This document shows positions 1 through 14,080 of a stretch of DNA of 64,000 nucleotides, one piece after another. The DNA comes from Phytoseiulus persimilis (Eukaryota; Arthropoda; Arachnida; Mesostigmata; Phytoseiidae), in contig CM075102.1 in the NCBI GenBank assembly GCA_037576195.1, positions 45,690,745 through 45,754,744 on the forward strand, read 5' to 3'. The notes beneath the pieces are model-generated. The model had not been told where the DNA came from, made no database searches, and saw nothing but the letters and a program-made list of their open reading frames with translations. Position 1 is the first letter of the stretch. Every line of letters starts with the position of its first letter. The position numbers and the translations under genes are program-made.

Positions 1-1718
1 CTCCCGCTAGACAACGGAAGGATCATGCTCTCGCAACTGGACACCGGTACCTCCGAAAGAATCACGATTCGTGTCCGCACAATCCCAGGGTTGGGAAATA
101 TCTTTATTCATAGGAACGGGAACGATGCCGCAGCCTTCGTCCGAGTGAGTTCTTTCACTTCCGTGTGGGGCCTTACCGAGCAGATCATTAATATGCGGAC
201 CTGATAGATGAGCGGAACACGGGCCGTCTTGCGGGGTTTCACTCGCGAGGAAACCCGAGCTGAGCCCGAACAGCGGACTCAGCTAACGGTCGCCGGCTTC
301 GTCCTCCAGGAATTCGGTCATAATTTCCATGTGGAACCGATCAGACGCTGGGTGTAAGCAGCGCTCTCCATGATTCCGTTGAACATAGAGCACACAACAA
401 AAGTTTCGAGATGGGGCATTTGCGCCGCGGAGTCTGCTCTAGTAATGATGGGCCGTTATTAAGGCCCTGAATGACCATGTTGGGACAAATGCGCCGGCGA
501 CGCAAAACCGAATCCTCACTGAGTGTACACTCAAAAGAACTAAATCCATGCACAGAGGGAGAATAGGATAAGAAAGTCGAGTCGGTGGAAAGGAACAAGA
601 CCTAGTGAGAGTCATTCAGGAGTCCTCTCACGGCAAGTTCCGATGCGGGAACACATGGGTGCAGTAGGTCATAGCGAAGTTTTCTGTGTGTTCACTTCGG
701 AAGCCTTCCGCTCCAGCTGCTTCGGCAACGACGGCTGCTGTTGCAACCGCTCCTTTGATGATTTGTTTCCCGTTCGACAGCTCCTCCGTTATTTTCTCCT
801 GCGTCTTTCCTGTCAGCGGAGCGCCACTCCGGGTGTGACTATCTGAGGAACGCTATCACGACGGCAACGCCGCGCTTTTTATGACCTCATCAAGACGTTG
901 GGAGCGTGTAAGAACAGGACGTGGCAAGTGAGAAGACCAGGACCATGGAGCTCCCCGAAAGACGACACGCAGATGGTTCACGAGGCTGACGTCCTACGTT
1001 GACGCGGGTCGCTCGGTCACTCGGTCGGTCGTTGTTGTCGCTCGTCCCGTGTTCATTTCCAAATACAAGGATATCCATCCGGTTTCCGGAGGGAGCCCTG
1101 GGCCGAGAGTAGATCCGTTCCCCATTTCGATTCAGGCATCGCTTGCAATCAACGGGAGGATATGGAACATTTATTCTTGAGTGGCACGCTTCATTCCGCT
1201 TCCACGAGACTCCCACCCGAGCTCTCTTCGTTCCCGCTTCCTTTTCCCGTCCTTCACCATCTCCGCTTCCGAGTCATCCTCACGAAATCGGGGGACGCGG
1301 GATTCCCTCTAACTGATCAGAGCTCGCCCAAAGGCGGCTACCTTTCGGAGGGTCGGAAAAATAGACGGGCATGACCTCCAGTAAGAGGAACTGACATCAG
1401 AGTCTCGGGGAGTGAGGGGCTCAGTCAGCACAGCCAGAGGGAACTACGTAATAAGCTCTGGACGAATTCCCCACGAGGAGCATTGCCAACGTAAGATCAC
1501 TGCTTTTCTGATCAGATCGCAACAAGATTAGCAAATTAATGTCACGCTAATGGAGAGGTGGAGATCAGCCGAAGATTTCTGTGCGCCAACAAGCCCGCTC
1601 ACTCAAGAGAACAGAACCGGAGGAAGTGACGCGAGAGCAAAAATGTGATTGGGTGAAACTGGATTAGCTTCGTGCTCAGAACGCGCTGTCTCAAGGGGAC
1701 ATCGAGCAGAATCTTGTT

Positions 1719-1732
1719 CGCGCGCGCGCGCG
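1719..1732. repeat. (CG)7 run
   Basis: An alternating CG tract of 14 nt lies in an otherwise unremarkable stretch of the presumed intron. Such purine-pyrimidine alternation can adopt Z-DNA. It also agrees with the lack of CpG depletion seen throughout the window. Confidence 0.8.
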
Positions 1733-4700
1733 CCCGCCCAGCCCCATTGGGATGACGTGACGATGAGGCGACACGCAAGGCGTACGGGTGAGAGACACGA
1801 AGAGCGTTGGAGGCAAGGGTGTGCGGAAATTTGCATCTTACGATGGATCATTTCATATTTTGTTTCGGTCCAGTATGTCGGTGCAGTTTCCCGCGACCAG
1901 TTCCCCTCTTCCGACGTTTCCGGGTTGAAGTCGGCTTCTGTTGCCAATACTTCAAAGCTTGCGGTCAAGGCCAGCACGAATCGAGCGGAACAACTGCGGA
2001 CACGGCCAGGCTGATGGATCCGATTCGAGCGAAAGTTTAACCGCATCTTCTTTCGACCACGTTCTGTCGTCGAGTCTGTACAGTTGCCTCCGTCTCTCCG
2101 TTCGTCTCACGGGAACGCAAACTGAACACCTCATTGAGCTGGGCAGTAAGTTGAAGCAGCGCAGATAGGACACGGTAACCTTTGGGCGGATCTGTGCAGG
2201 TCCACACAAAGAGCCGATGAGGCTTCCCATATGCCATCCCGTTAATTATACTTGAGCTTCCGATCAAACATCCGGCCATCCAAAGCCTCGCTCCGTTTCC
2301 GGTCGGCGAAGCGAAAGCCAACTCAAATGAATTCTTGATTAATCCGCGAATCGTATTTGTTCCTCACGAGTTCATTATATCAGCGTCGTTGACAAACCTC
2401 ATGGGCTTCTCCTCAACCGAAACGCCGGCGGTGGTCGCGCATCCGCTCCACTCTCAACGCAAACACCTTGGGAAGGGCTGAGCTTCGATCTGTTGCCGCT
2501 AGGCGGCGCCACTGATCGCGAATCTATGGCTCAGCGCGGTACAGAAACCGCCTGGAAAGTGTTTGAGCATTCGAAACTGAGGTTCTTCGGAACTGCCCGA
2601 GCGTCTGCGCACACGCTTTCCGTAGATTGAGCTGGGAAAGGCTCTCTGCTCGATGGCATTCCTGCGGTCGACATAAACTCTTTCGGTGCTGAGCTCATGC
2701 TTTCTTCGGAGCGGAGAAGACGCCGAGAATGCGAGGAACGCCGAGAACATACAGGAATTACGAAAGCTGTCCCGAACGAAACCAAAAAATATGGGCAACA
2801 CTCGTAAACAACACGACTGGTGGAGCAGTTCGTCGTGAGCGAATTACGATCCTCTATTCTTGGCAGACTTGGAACTCCCCGGATCCGCTTCATGCCACGT
2901 TGCCGTTGCGCAAACCATCACGGCCCCTCACTGACTGACTGATGGACGGTCATTCGAGCCAACGACTCAGGCCGCCGCGTTGACCGTTCCCGCCGCCACT
3001 GTTGCCAACCGGAGTAAATCGCGAAGATCTTTCTCAAATTCAACACCGCGCGCTCGTGGTTTCGGCGAGTCATACGAAGGCGATCGATGGGGAGCAAGGA
3101 CGTCGAACGACACGGATCGGAGGATGAATGGACGGAGTCTATCGTTGTAGATCCGCCAGCGGTGTTTCCGCGAGTTCCGATGTCGCTCGCGGGAAACGGA
3201 TCTCGATCCGCGGGCTCGAAATCATTCGTTCCGACGAGCAGAGAGTCCGAGATCCATGAGCGGGCTCCGTGGGGCTCCCGCTGGATCTGGACAAGTCCTG
3301 CCCCGGGGTTAGCCAGCTCCCTCGCTCGCTTCCTGTGTCGCTACTTCGTTCGTTCGGCCCTGCAGGCAACCACCCGCCGCCATCAATCCGCGCAGTAATC
3401 CATTTGACGTTATCAACAACGGCGGCCACGGCGTAAGCCCCGAGGATACATGCAGCACTACGGCGTTCATAGAGCACGGTGACGAGCGGGAATTGCGGCG
3501 GGAACGATGTCTGGTGAACGTGCAGGCCCGCGAGACAGGCAACACCATGCTCGTGCACCAAGATGAAAGAGAGCGACTGAACGACCTTTGTCGGACCCCG
3601 ACTCAGTTCTCCTCTGCTTGCTCCCGCTCGGCTATTAGGGAGATTAAGAAGATGTGACGTCACGGCTCCTCGTGCACTCCTGGCGTGCTTTGCATCTCTC
3701 GGCGGCTGATGGGAGCACAAGTTGGCTAGGTGCCGATTCAGCGATTATCGACGAGCTTCGCCTACTGGTTAGATTAAGAGAGCAGCGGAGCAGACCGTGT
3801 CTGGACGACTCTCTCTGAGTGCTTCCTGCGCTCGTCTGCTCGTGCATCCATCCGCCGCATTGGCTTTGTGCAAGCAAGAGTTGATGAGTATAACATTAAG
3901 CAAGAGTTGTGGCCGTCTGTAAAAGTGTGAGTCTCCTCGTTGGCCGTCCGGTGGGCTGTCCGGCGACAAGTCTTCCTATGTCCCGTCTTCTCTAGCACCG
4001 CACAGAGGAGAACTGTGTCCCGCTAGAAAACGAGCCGCCAACGCGACCGTTGTGTCGGCTGCAGGGCTTGCGAGTCGTCTCCTTCTTCTTTCAACTCAGG
4101 ACATCTACGTGTGTCGCATACAAACAGCTCCTCCCAAGGCCACACACAGAGATCACTACTTCACTGTTCCGGCCGAAGCTAACGCTGCTACCTTACGGAG
4201 TGGGCCGGCTTGCGGTAACGTCATAGTTCGTTGGGATGCTTCGCGCGTGAGTCGCACGCACTGTCTCAGGAGAGAGGTTCGCTTCTTGGAGGGCGCGAGG
4301 CGTCAAAGGCTTCTGGAGGATCCGAGGGTTCGCGTGTCAGCTTCCAAATGGATCCCCCATCCATTTGCCCGGAGCCGCACGATGTTCACGCGCGAGGCAT
4401 TTAAGAAGAATGACCCTTTAGATATCATTGCTCGTCTGCTAGTTATCTGAGTGCGTGTTGATCGATGAGCGACATGCGCGTACAAAGTTCTCGCTCGGTG
4501 GCTCGCTGTCATCGGCTCGCCGTTCTCTTTTCCTTCATTTTTTATGGCTGCCGAGTTCAACGACCGCCGCCACGCAGTACGTCCAGAGTAAGCATTTGGA
4601 ATAGGCCTCTGACATCTTTGCCAAGCCCCAACGTAACAATGCCAGCTGTCACGACGCAGCGCTCGTTCTCCTTTTTCTCGCCGGCTTGCTGTGAAGGCCT

Positions 4701-7590
4701 TTGACAAGCCCAGGTCGCATTGTTACCGTCAATAGACGAATAGCCTTTAATGTGCAATGGCCATCTGTTGGGGCCTGTAAAGACCTGTGGACGGCGGAAC
4801 AGCCACACTGAGAGACCTCAGGATTGTTGAACATCGTCGAAAACAGAAAGCTGGATGGTTTTCCAGTTGGATCCGCGCGTCCGCTCGCGAGAAAACTGCA
4901 TAACGAGTTTCTCAGCTGCAACTGAGGCTTCTCGCTGTTGGGCGTGCGCTTATGAGCGACTGTTGTGTCCCAGATGGAGATCAACCCAGTTCCCGACGCC
5001 TCCTGATTGTGCTGGGAGTGACATGAAGACGTATCATCATCATCTTCTCCCTGTCGAGCCCTCCTCCTCGCTGGCAGGCACGCACGCTCGCTCCCTCCCG
5101 TTGCTCGGACACAAGCTGGGTCGGGATAAAGCGGCGTAAGGTTGGATGTGACGCACAATCTGTACGATGTAGACTGGAAAGCCCTGTTCCGCTAAGCTGT
5201 ACGAGGAACTCGAGATGTTCCTCGGCGGAACGGCAGCATTCCTCATCGACAGCACCAGACCGAAGTCAAGTCGCCAGCACCAGATTCTCGACCGCCTGCC
5301 GGACCTTTGACGTCTCCGTCATCATCCACAACCTGTCTAAGCAGAATAGGTCGTTCGAGCGGCGCTCCGTTTGTCCATCATTTATTCGGGACGGAAAATA
5401 GCGTATTTTCCAAGCAGATGGTTTGTTTGCGAGCGACTGTGAGTCTCCCATCCCAAGTAAACCGATAACAAACTCGCTCGACAGACAAATAGAGAAAAGC
5501 AGAAGGCCTTTGACGGCAATGCAATCACTCTGTTCGCCGTATGTTGTGTCTCATAAACCTTGCCGTCCTCGACGAGCCCGCCGAGCAGCTGGTTGCGTGC
5601 TATGGGACGACCCCCTGACGTGACACAGTCACCGTCGGCGCTGACTCTAATTTCCGACGGATCGCCAATACTCTGTGGATCCGCTCCGCTCAGGAAAAGA
5701 TATTTGGTATGATTAGCAGGAAAACGCTCGGAGCTACGGCGTTCGCGGGTATTCGATCCGCCTTTCGTGCGGCCGACTTCGGCTCATCATGGCGCGCGGA
5801 ACAAAGAAATCAAACTGATTAGCCGACTCATGACATGTCTCACCGTTATCATCCGTGCGAATGACGTCGTTAGGGATCCGCGATCTTGAGAGAACAAACG
5901 TGAACAGCTCAAAAAAACGCTTTGAAACATCTCTCGTCCAATCTGAAGGTGACGATTAAGCAGGTCGGCCTCGGAAAAGTCGCCAACGCTTTCCATCCTA
6001 AACTATCGAAAGAACGGATCCCGGACTCGGCCATCGAGGCACCAGACACTGGAACTGCACCACGCTCAGGGAAAACTTCAGCAAACGATCAAGCTGGTAG
6101 TTTTTTTGTCGATTCGTGAGCGTCTAAAAGAGTTCTTGAAGAGTCGTGGGAACAATCCACTCAGGAACCGAGAAATCCGCGAGGTCGGCCCATGACGGTG
6201 GATATACGATACCTCGTTGTTTCTTGGGGAGAAGAAATTCGCCGGAGTGAGACGAGTTTCCGAGGCTATCATCTTGACTGAAATGCGGCGGGTGCTGTTC
6301 TCTTTCGTTCTTTCGACGAGATAAAGAGCGAAATCCTCACGATGACAGAGGAGATGCTGGCACCGAAAAAATTAATGACTACTCTTAACCCAGATCGAGA
6401 AACAAAACATTTAGTCGAGCGAGTGAGACGCTAACTCATTCTTGGGTTTCGTTTGGTCGTGGCATCGCGATGGTGAGCTTCGGTTGTGCTCCCAAAAAGG
6501 CTCGGAGGGGCCTCCAGGACCGGACAAATCCACAGAAACGCCCTCCGTACGCAACCCAAACCGGAGCTGCCATACAGCAACGCAAACCGAATACACCCTC
6601 GGCTACCGCGGCTCGCCACTGCTCGTTCCTCCTCCTCCGGAAGCATATTTTCTCTCACAACAAAACGGGATTCCACCAGAAACTTCTCGCTGTTCGAGAT
6701 GCGTATGCGAGTCCGACACCGCTTTTCCCTGGTTTCGTTTCCCGCATCCGCTAATCGTTCTCGTCCTCTTCCTCCGCCCCGCTTTGAGGGAAGCAATGAA
6801 TACTCCTTCTCAGAAAACGCGCATTCATAGGCCATTCCCAGCTCTTAAGCAACGAGCTCATACATCGTGATTTGAGTGCTTTCGGTCTTAACGCGCGATC
6901 GCACACCAAAGTGCATGCCTCAAAATCCGCAGATGCCCGCAGTCGAACCACGACGGAGCGCTGAAGCGTTTGAAGCTCTCGGGCCGTTCTGTTTGTTGGT
7001 AACAAAATAATCCGAAGAAATTGAGGCGTCAGCGTGGGTGAAACGGAGACTGAAGGTGGGTGGGTGGACACCAGATGAGGAACGGTTTCGTACATGGTGA
7101 GTGAGTTTGCCGTTTCCTTCAGATGACATGGGAGGGAAAAGATACGGAACCGCCGCATAGTTAGACCAGCGAGTAGTCTTGATGAGAAAGCTTTACGTCG
7201 CTGAAGACCACGGAACTGCCACGGCTATATCTGCTTGTGCTCACTCAGGTAACCGGTTGTGGTGATGACCAGCATGGACCGGCGCTGAACGACGGCGCTT
7301 CTGCGAGCGGCTTTTTTCTCCTCCAATTAATCACCAAGAAATCGCGGTATCTGCCTTCAGCGAAAATGTGGAATAGCTAACTATTGGATCCAGATGAAGC
7401 AACGGAGACAATCTCGGCTTGCGGAGAGGACTCCCCAAAGCTCCGAAAAGCTCGTTGTCGTCATCGGAAACGGTCGAACTAGCTTCTGCGAGAGCTTTTG
7501 GTGGACTGGAAGTTCTCCGAAAACGACCGATATGCGGTGCCACAACCGAGTTTTTGCTTCTCTGCCCGTCAACATGGACCGAGTACACAT

Positions 7591-7602
7591 TCTCTCTCTC
7601 TC
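7591..7602. repeat. (TC)6 simple repeat
   Basis: A short TC tract. Read on the other strand it is a GAGA-type element. It is probably simple-sequence DNA. Confidence 0.7.
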
Positions 7603-9502
7603 TGACGACACGTCTGGGGCCACAGAGTAGCGTCACCTCCGTGTGCAGTCAGAACAAAAACAGTATTTACGACGATAGGCGGCGCCCTCGCTGCTCTCCC
7701 TTGAACCCTAGCTCTTGGTAGGCCATCCATCACTCCGGCTCTCCGTCGTGGCTGCTTCCAACCTCCTTTCAGGTCAAGCGCCAGTTGAGCTGCAGGTTCA
7801 ACTCCTCCACCTCCTCCTGCCGCTCCCCAGGCTTCTCTCGGATGCCTTCCCTTTGACAACGCTTGCCGAACCTCATCGCAAGATCCAAACACAACTTTCC
7901 CGTTTCACAGTGCTCCGTGGATTTATGGGCTGAATCTCACACTTCTCAGCTCGAAAACTTCTCGTTGTACACATTCGCTCGGTGGTTTGAAAATTCCCGG
8001 GACGCAGGCTCGCCCCCCTGGTCTCGAAGTCGGAGAATTTCCCTGAAATTCGAGTTTCCGGAAGTTCGGTGCTCGCTCGAAGAGAAGGAGATCGAGGCAA
8101 ATGTTCCTCGTTTGTTACTGTCTGACTTGGTTGAGGTGTGCTCAGCAGACTGGTCGAACAAAACATGAGTACTCGGTAGATTTTGTTGTCACAGACATTG
8201 GTGAAGGATTTGCCAATGTCGCGTGGCGGTTCGTTCGGCGCTCGCGATGACAAAGATTCCTTTCCGGTCCCCTCCTTCTCGTTCAGGACACGATTTTTCT
8301 TTTGGGGCCTATTTGTTTAAGGCCGTCTGTTTCTCCTGTCGGAGTTTGCTGCGCCCGGTTCACGTGGATAGATTGGAACAAGGAGACTTCTACCTTGTGT
8401 GTGAGTGAGTGTCTTTTTAGCTCTGCTCTTTATTTTTCTTGACTACTACTCCCCTCCTTCTCGCCATCGTGGCGGTTTGGCTCGAGTGGCTGGTTTGCTC
8501 TAGTCCTCCACCTCTCACCTTGGCCCAGAATTGAGACACCGGAACCCGGCCGGAAACGCCAACTGGTGCCTGGTCCAATGACTCTGACTGTCTGACTAGC
8601 AGTCGAGCACTTTTGGCCGAATGTGGACTGACTTAGGCCTCTTTGGAAGGAAACGATGAATACGCTTCGCCGGTCGCGTTCGCTCCACAAAACTAGACTT
8701 CTCTCCTCTTGAGGTCGGACGAGGAGGACAATGAACATGCTGTGCATATACATTGGGAGTGACCCCGACGCCGCACGATCGAGAGAAAGATCCCAACACA
8801 TCCTCTCGCTCTCCACCAGCTCAGTCATCTTCGCTTTCTGTCTGCGGACGATCAAAGGATCACAGTGAGCGACAGAGCCCGGCTCATTTGCTCCATGACT
8901 TGGACTATTCAAGCCCGCGACAGCATTGTTTCTCTTCCCCAAGCCCAGCGTTCTGGGAGCCGATACTGTGAGCTACCTCTTCAGCTACTTGAGTCGTCCC
9001 TCTTCAAACACGGTTCAGAACGGCAAACGAGAGCTCAGAAAGCGCTGGCGTTTTGTTTGCTGAACGCCCCGTTCGAAGCTGCGAGAGACAAATCGAAAAC
9101 GAACGAGCGGCGGAGAACGTTGACAGCGGCGTTCCCCGACGAGCAGGTAGCTCTCCCTATCTGGAATCCGAATCAAACATACGCCGCGGAAATTTGCCGG
9201 AGCAACGAAGAAGACGTGACTCTCAGAACGGCTCCGACGAAACTGTGTATATTTTGCACTTTGTTGCTGCTCGCGGCGCAGCATTTGCTGGCGTTGGCGT
9301 TAGTGACGCTGACTGCGGTGATCCATCTTGAGCAGCGCTTCAATGCGGAGACATATATTAATACATATTCGCGATATGTTCCTGGATGCCGACGGGGTGG
9401 ACTGAATGGATAAGCGTCTGCTCTGCTGGCACAACACTCCTGATCCCGGCCCGGTGGAGTCCGAGAGGCCGGTTATGAGAACTTCAGCGCGAATTCCTCG
9501 GT

Positions 9503-9540
9503 TTAGATACTCACCTGGAAGAGAAATTCAAAGCTTAGCT
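9503..9540 (-). promoter_or_regulatory. Candidate recursive-splicing ratchet point 2 (zero-nucleotide exon)
   Basis: Read on the minus strand, a pyrimidine-rich stretch (9528-9517) leads into CAG, followed directly by GTGAGTATC. The 3' splice site (AG at 9516-9515) therefore abuts a full-consensus 5' splice site (GT at 9514-9513), with no exon between them. A CTAAG branch-point-like motif lies upstream near 9537-9533. The 12-mer CAGGTGAGTATC also occurs at the other candidate site, and both share GTGAGTAT with the donor of the exon at 44738. Orientation matches that gene. The fused arrangement is the known ratchet-point signature of long introns in Drosophila; its use here is inferred. Confidence 0.55.
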
Positions 9541-12500
9541 CAAGACTCACATGAAAATGGAAGCATCCGTTCCGGAAGACGCTCAAAAGTTCATCTATCC
9601 CCCCTCCCCGAAAAGCTTCTCGGGAACATTTCTCTTGGATTCGCTTGGTCTGTCTCCCGCCGCCCTCCATGGACCGAATGTTCCAGATGGATTTAGGTCC
9701 ATTCGTTCTCCGGTCGCCATGTGTCAGTCGTCGCGTGCAGCCCACATGACTTTCCGTTCGGAGTGATTACCAGCGATGCTTGATTCTGCATCCTCCTCTC
9801 TAGACCCACACCTGATCCGAGCCCAGTTCATGGAGCATTGGAAGGGCACTCCGAAGAGCACTCAACGATTCTGACACATCGCCGTGAGTACCAACTAAAC
9901 ACTAGCCTTACTGCTGATCGTCAGCAAACGGCAGCCACCGAAAACAAAACGCCTGAGCCGAGTGAATGTTTACGAAGAGAAAAAATAGAGTGTCTGAAAG
10001 AAACGCATAATGCATCCAATTCTTTATTCTCTACATCCCACGCTGTTAATGGAACACCAAGGAATTGAACAATTTCGCTATTCTGTTGCTCTGTGCCGGC
10101 GACAGAAACGGCCCCTAATGGAAGCTGCGGACCGAGCGCAAACAGAAGCCAGAGATGAGCCAGTTGGAAATCATGAACGTCGATTTTTTTCTCTGAGCGA
10201 CCGCGTTTTTTCGATCGCTGTCTTTTCAAACGAATGCAGACATATGGAGAGCCACTTCCCGCGCGAGCCAGAGACTGAGAACAGACGAGACCTCAGCAGA
10301 TGCCGCCCGATCGTCGCCTCTGGAAGCCGATCCCTCCGGCATTGAACTCCTGCGTCCGATGAGCTCTTCGGTCCGAGGCTCATCATAGTGAAGCAGGGTT
10401 GTCCAACAGCGCTACGGGATGAGGATCACAACGAGCATCAAGGAGGTGAGCTGAGATTCAGAAACCTCGTTCCCCTAAACGTTGTGTTCGAAAAATCGAG
10501 GGAACGGTGAAACGTCTTCTAGGAACTCTCTCTCGAATACCTCGCAGGGCCGGCCAAAAGCTTTCTCATTTCGCGAACAGCTCGACCTGATTCGGGCACT
10601 TCTGAAAGTCCGAGAGAAAAGCTGATGGCGAGATCGACGATGAATTTTCTCCAAGAGAGAGAGATAGGGAGAACGAGACGGGGAAACGGACGGTGAAAGA
10701 GCAAAGGGACAACCGAAAGAGCCACGTCGACTTGACTGAATTTGTTCATTCTTCTTTCTACAACGGCCTGTTGAGTGGCAACAGAATCAATAAGTCACTT
10801 TGGGCCTCGTGGTCGATGATCTACGATGATGAATGGAGCATGTTCTTGGCTCCAACGAACGCTCAATATGGACACAGCAGGAGATTCTTTAGGTTTTTCG
10901 TCCATCGCTCGCACTCCCGCTCGCTCCTTTCGGTCGTGAATATTCAACCGTTCGCGCTGATCTATATTTTAGGACACACTGAAAACTGTCAATTCATGAA
11001 TATTCGGAATGGCATTGATAACAAAAGCGAGAATCGGCCCCAGCCATCCTCGAAGTGTCACCGATGGCAGCTATAACTTGAAACACGTTTGACCGACATT
11101 GGCTTCAGCGGTCAGAGCTAGCGCATGTGCAGCTGTGCCACCAAACGGTCGAACGCGCTCTCTTCAGCTGCCTTCGTGTACACATAGACGACTTGGTCAG
11201 TACACTTCGGAGCCCCAAGACGTAACGCGAGACGGCGGTCTCTGACTTTCTCCGCTCAGTGGGCAGGGAACACTGGAAGCTTAGGCAGAAGTGAGTGCTT
11301 CAAAGCAGAATCCACATGCAAATGCCCGGTTCCAACAGCGTTGAGGATCGAAGCGACGAGGGAAGTCGCGGCCGGACGACACGAAGCGGAAGGAAAAGAA
11401 TCGGCGTTGAATCGCACTGGTAGTTGCAGCGAAGGTTACCCTGCTCCGAAACGGCGTCCGCGGTCGATTTACGCCTCCTCCATCCACCCCAGGATGGCCG
11501 AGCCATTTGCCTCGACGAGCTAGTCGAAGACGTGCCACAAAAGGCAAGAAGCCCTGAAGGCAATTTCTTTGCAGCTGCCATAGAGAAATCAGCAGGAGAT
11601 GGCTCATCTTCGTCGTTGCAGTTGCCACCGATTCTCCACCTCAACGACCAGTAAACCAAATCCAGAAGGTGTTGGAGTCAGGGGTGCGAGTGGAGAAGCC
11701 CGAGGTGCGACGACCCGCACGCCAGTCAATCAGTTTCCGCTCGAAATCATCATCAGATCCATCACTGGAGTATCCGAGATGCGAGTTGACAACGGAATCC
11801 TCGATTACTTCTCTGCGCACAGAGATGAGGTCTCCCAACTGAGATACTCTTTCCACCCACTTTTTGTGGACGGTTGCTAGGGTGATGACGATGGCCACGG
11901 TGATGACGCTGTCGACCGGTCCGAAGCGTTTGCAACCCAGGCACCCAACTATCCTCGACGCCATTCGACGAAGGAATGACAGAGATAAGTACGAAGCGCA
12001 CGGGATAAGATAATGGCGGGAGATTTTTGTCTCTCGCCTGGCTTGGCACCAGTCGCAAATACAGCTCGAGGGCTGTTGTTGTTGTTCGTTGCCGTTTTCC
12101 CTAGGGCACGAGAACATCATAGGCACTGCACAGATAGACACGAACGCATGGAAACGAAACAGGAGCACAACATTAATACTCGTTCTTGTCTAACAAACGG
12201 ACGAACACGCTCACTCTGCCGTGAGCACCCCGAATAACTACCTCACCGAATCAGTGAGCGGAAATATACTCGGTTTCCAGCCGAATATCCGCGAATCGTC
12301 GACACCGCCACCTCGGATTCGCCTGTCGGAGAAAGACGGAAGTTCCTCGAGGAAGCTACGAAGGGAAGACGGACGACTTCCACGAGAATCGTTAATCAAT
12401 CCTCGGAAGGAAAATTGATGCCGTTTTTCAGCAGGTCGATTAGCGGACGCGTGGAATCGATTTTCTGAAATGAAAGACATCAGAGGAGATCTCTCGTTTC

Positions 12501-14051
12501 ACGCACCGCTCGGTAACGGTCGCTCTTTCAGTACCGACTCTAAGTTCCGATTCGACAAATGCCAATACTGCATTAGAATAACGCGTCACATTTTTCATAT
12601 TGAGTGAACCAACCGAAAAAAGCGAAACTCTGATCCTCTGAGACAGTGAGTTCCTGAAAGCGGTGTTTGCCGAATAATGAGAAAACCGATCGCGGAACGC
12701 CAGAAACCCACCGATGTTTGCACTCGCCAAAGCCTCGGCTAAACACGAATTTTCCTCAGAAGATGAGTATGCCCCATGTGCTGAACCCTTGCCCAGCATC
12801 TTCCCGTTTCGACATCCGTGCGCTGTCGGCTCAGGAACCTTAGTGGAAACTCCCATGCAGTCCTCAAAAAGTGTTCGGCACTGTAAGGGAAAAGTCCACA
12901 CAGCGGCCAAGAGCCAGTTCGATGTCAGTGCTGAGTGGTTTGTCCCGAGCACATTGAGCTGCATTCGACTTGGCAGCTAAAACAAAAACAAGGATGTTCG
13001 GTAACGCCCTCTTCCTCGTTCCTATTCGGACCTCCAGAATATTCTCCATCTCCTCAGCCCTCGAGGATCTCTGGAGTATCGGGAAGGGCCGCGGACTTCC
13101 GATCAGCGGAATGCCCTAGAAAACAGGAGCCCAACCCAACGGATTGAGGCTCGGAGTTCGCTCTTCCACCGAAGCCTTTCAGCGCAACATTCGTTCGCGT
13201 CAATGATAGCCGCTGGTTACGAGAAGGTGTTCCTCCCTCGGTCGTTATTTCACCGCTCCAGACCCTCAATTTACGTCCGTTCTCAACTAGCTTAGCTTTC
13301 CTCGTCTTCGAGCAGGAACCGTGCGATAAGAACGCAAACAAGGGGTCGTCAGCGTGCACGACGACGGCCAAAACAACGAGCAGGACCGGTCCTCGGAATA
13401 TAACTGAAGTCGAGGGACTTCGAGATGTCGTTGCCTCTTTACTTCATGAGCGAAAAGACTCGCTCGTGTCCTACTCGCTGCTCTCCGGAAGCCCGATTAG
13501 ATAACTCCAGCTCTTTATAGCCAGACTAGTGCAGAATTATCCCGCTGTCACGAGGTCACAGAGAATGTTTCAGAAGTTTTAGGAGAGTCAATCGAAGTGG
13601 AACTCCAATCGACAAGACGTCCAGCCGTAACATCAGCTCGTTCGAGAGGCCGTTAGCGATTCCTCGCAAAAGAGAGGAACGCTCGAGCATCCGAATCATT
13701 CAATCTGAGATTTGAACAAAGTTCCAATCACAATCGCTTTGTGATGCGCTGCGATCAGAGCTCATATATGCTTCAAACACACTCATTATCCCGCATCCAT
13801 TCGGAAGACGGAGGCTCTATTCGATTACGGGAACGATGACGATGACGAGCTCATCAATTCGTACTGGAATTGAAGATTGTCAACTCCCATCTTTGAAATG
13901 GGGCCGCCTCACATCATTTTGTTCCCATGCGTCCCTTGCCTTTCTCCGGCTTCAGTCAGGGGACTACGATTGACCCCCGTTCGGAGCTCACTTCGCTCGG
14001 GCTCGCGCGAGATCCGGCACAAGCCCGAAAACCGTTCTCGAATGGAGAGCT

Positions 14052-14080
14052 CAAGCGGTAAGATCCCAACTTACCGCTTG
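14052..14080. repeat. Perfect inverted repeat (11-bp arms, 7-nt loop)
   Basis: Arms CAAGCGGTAAG (14052-14062) and CTTACCGCTTG (14070-14080) are exact reverse complements around ATCCCAA. A T:G wobble and one further base pair could extend the stem. It lies inside the presumed giant intron. No T-tract follows, and no known small-RNA family is recognised. Confidence 0.85.
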
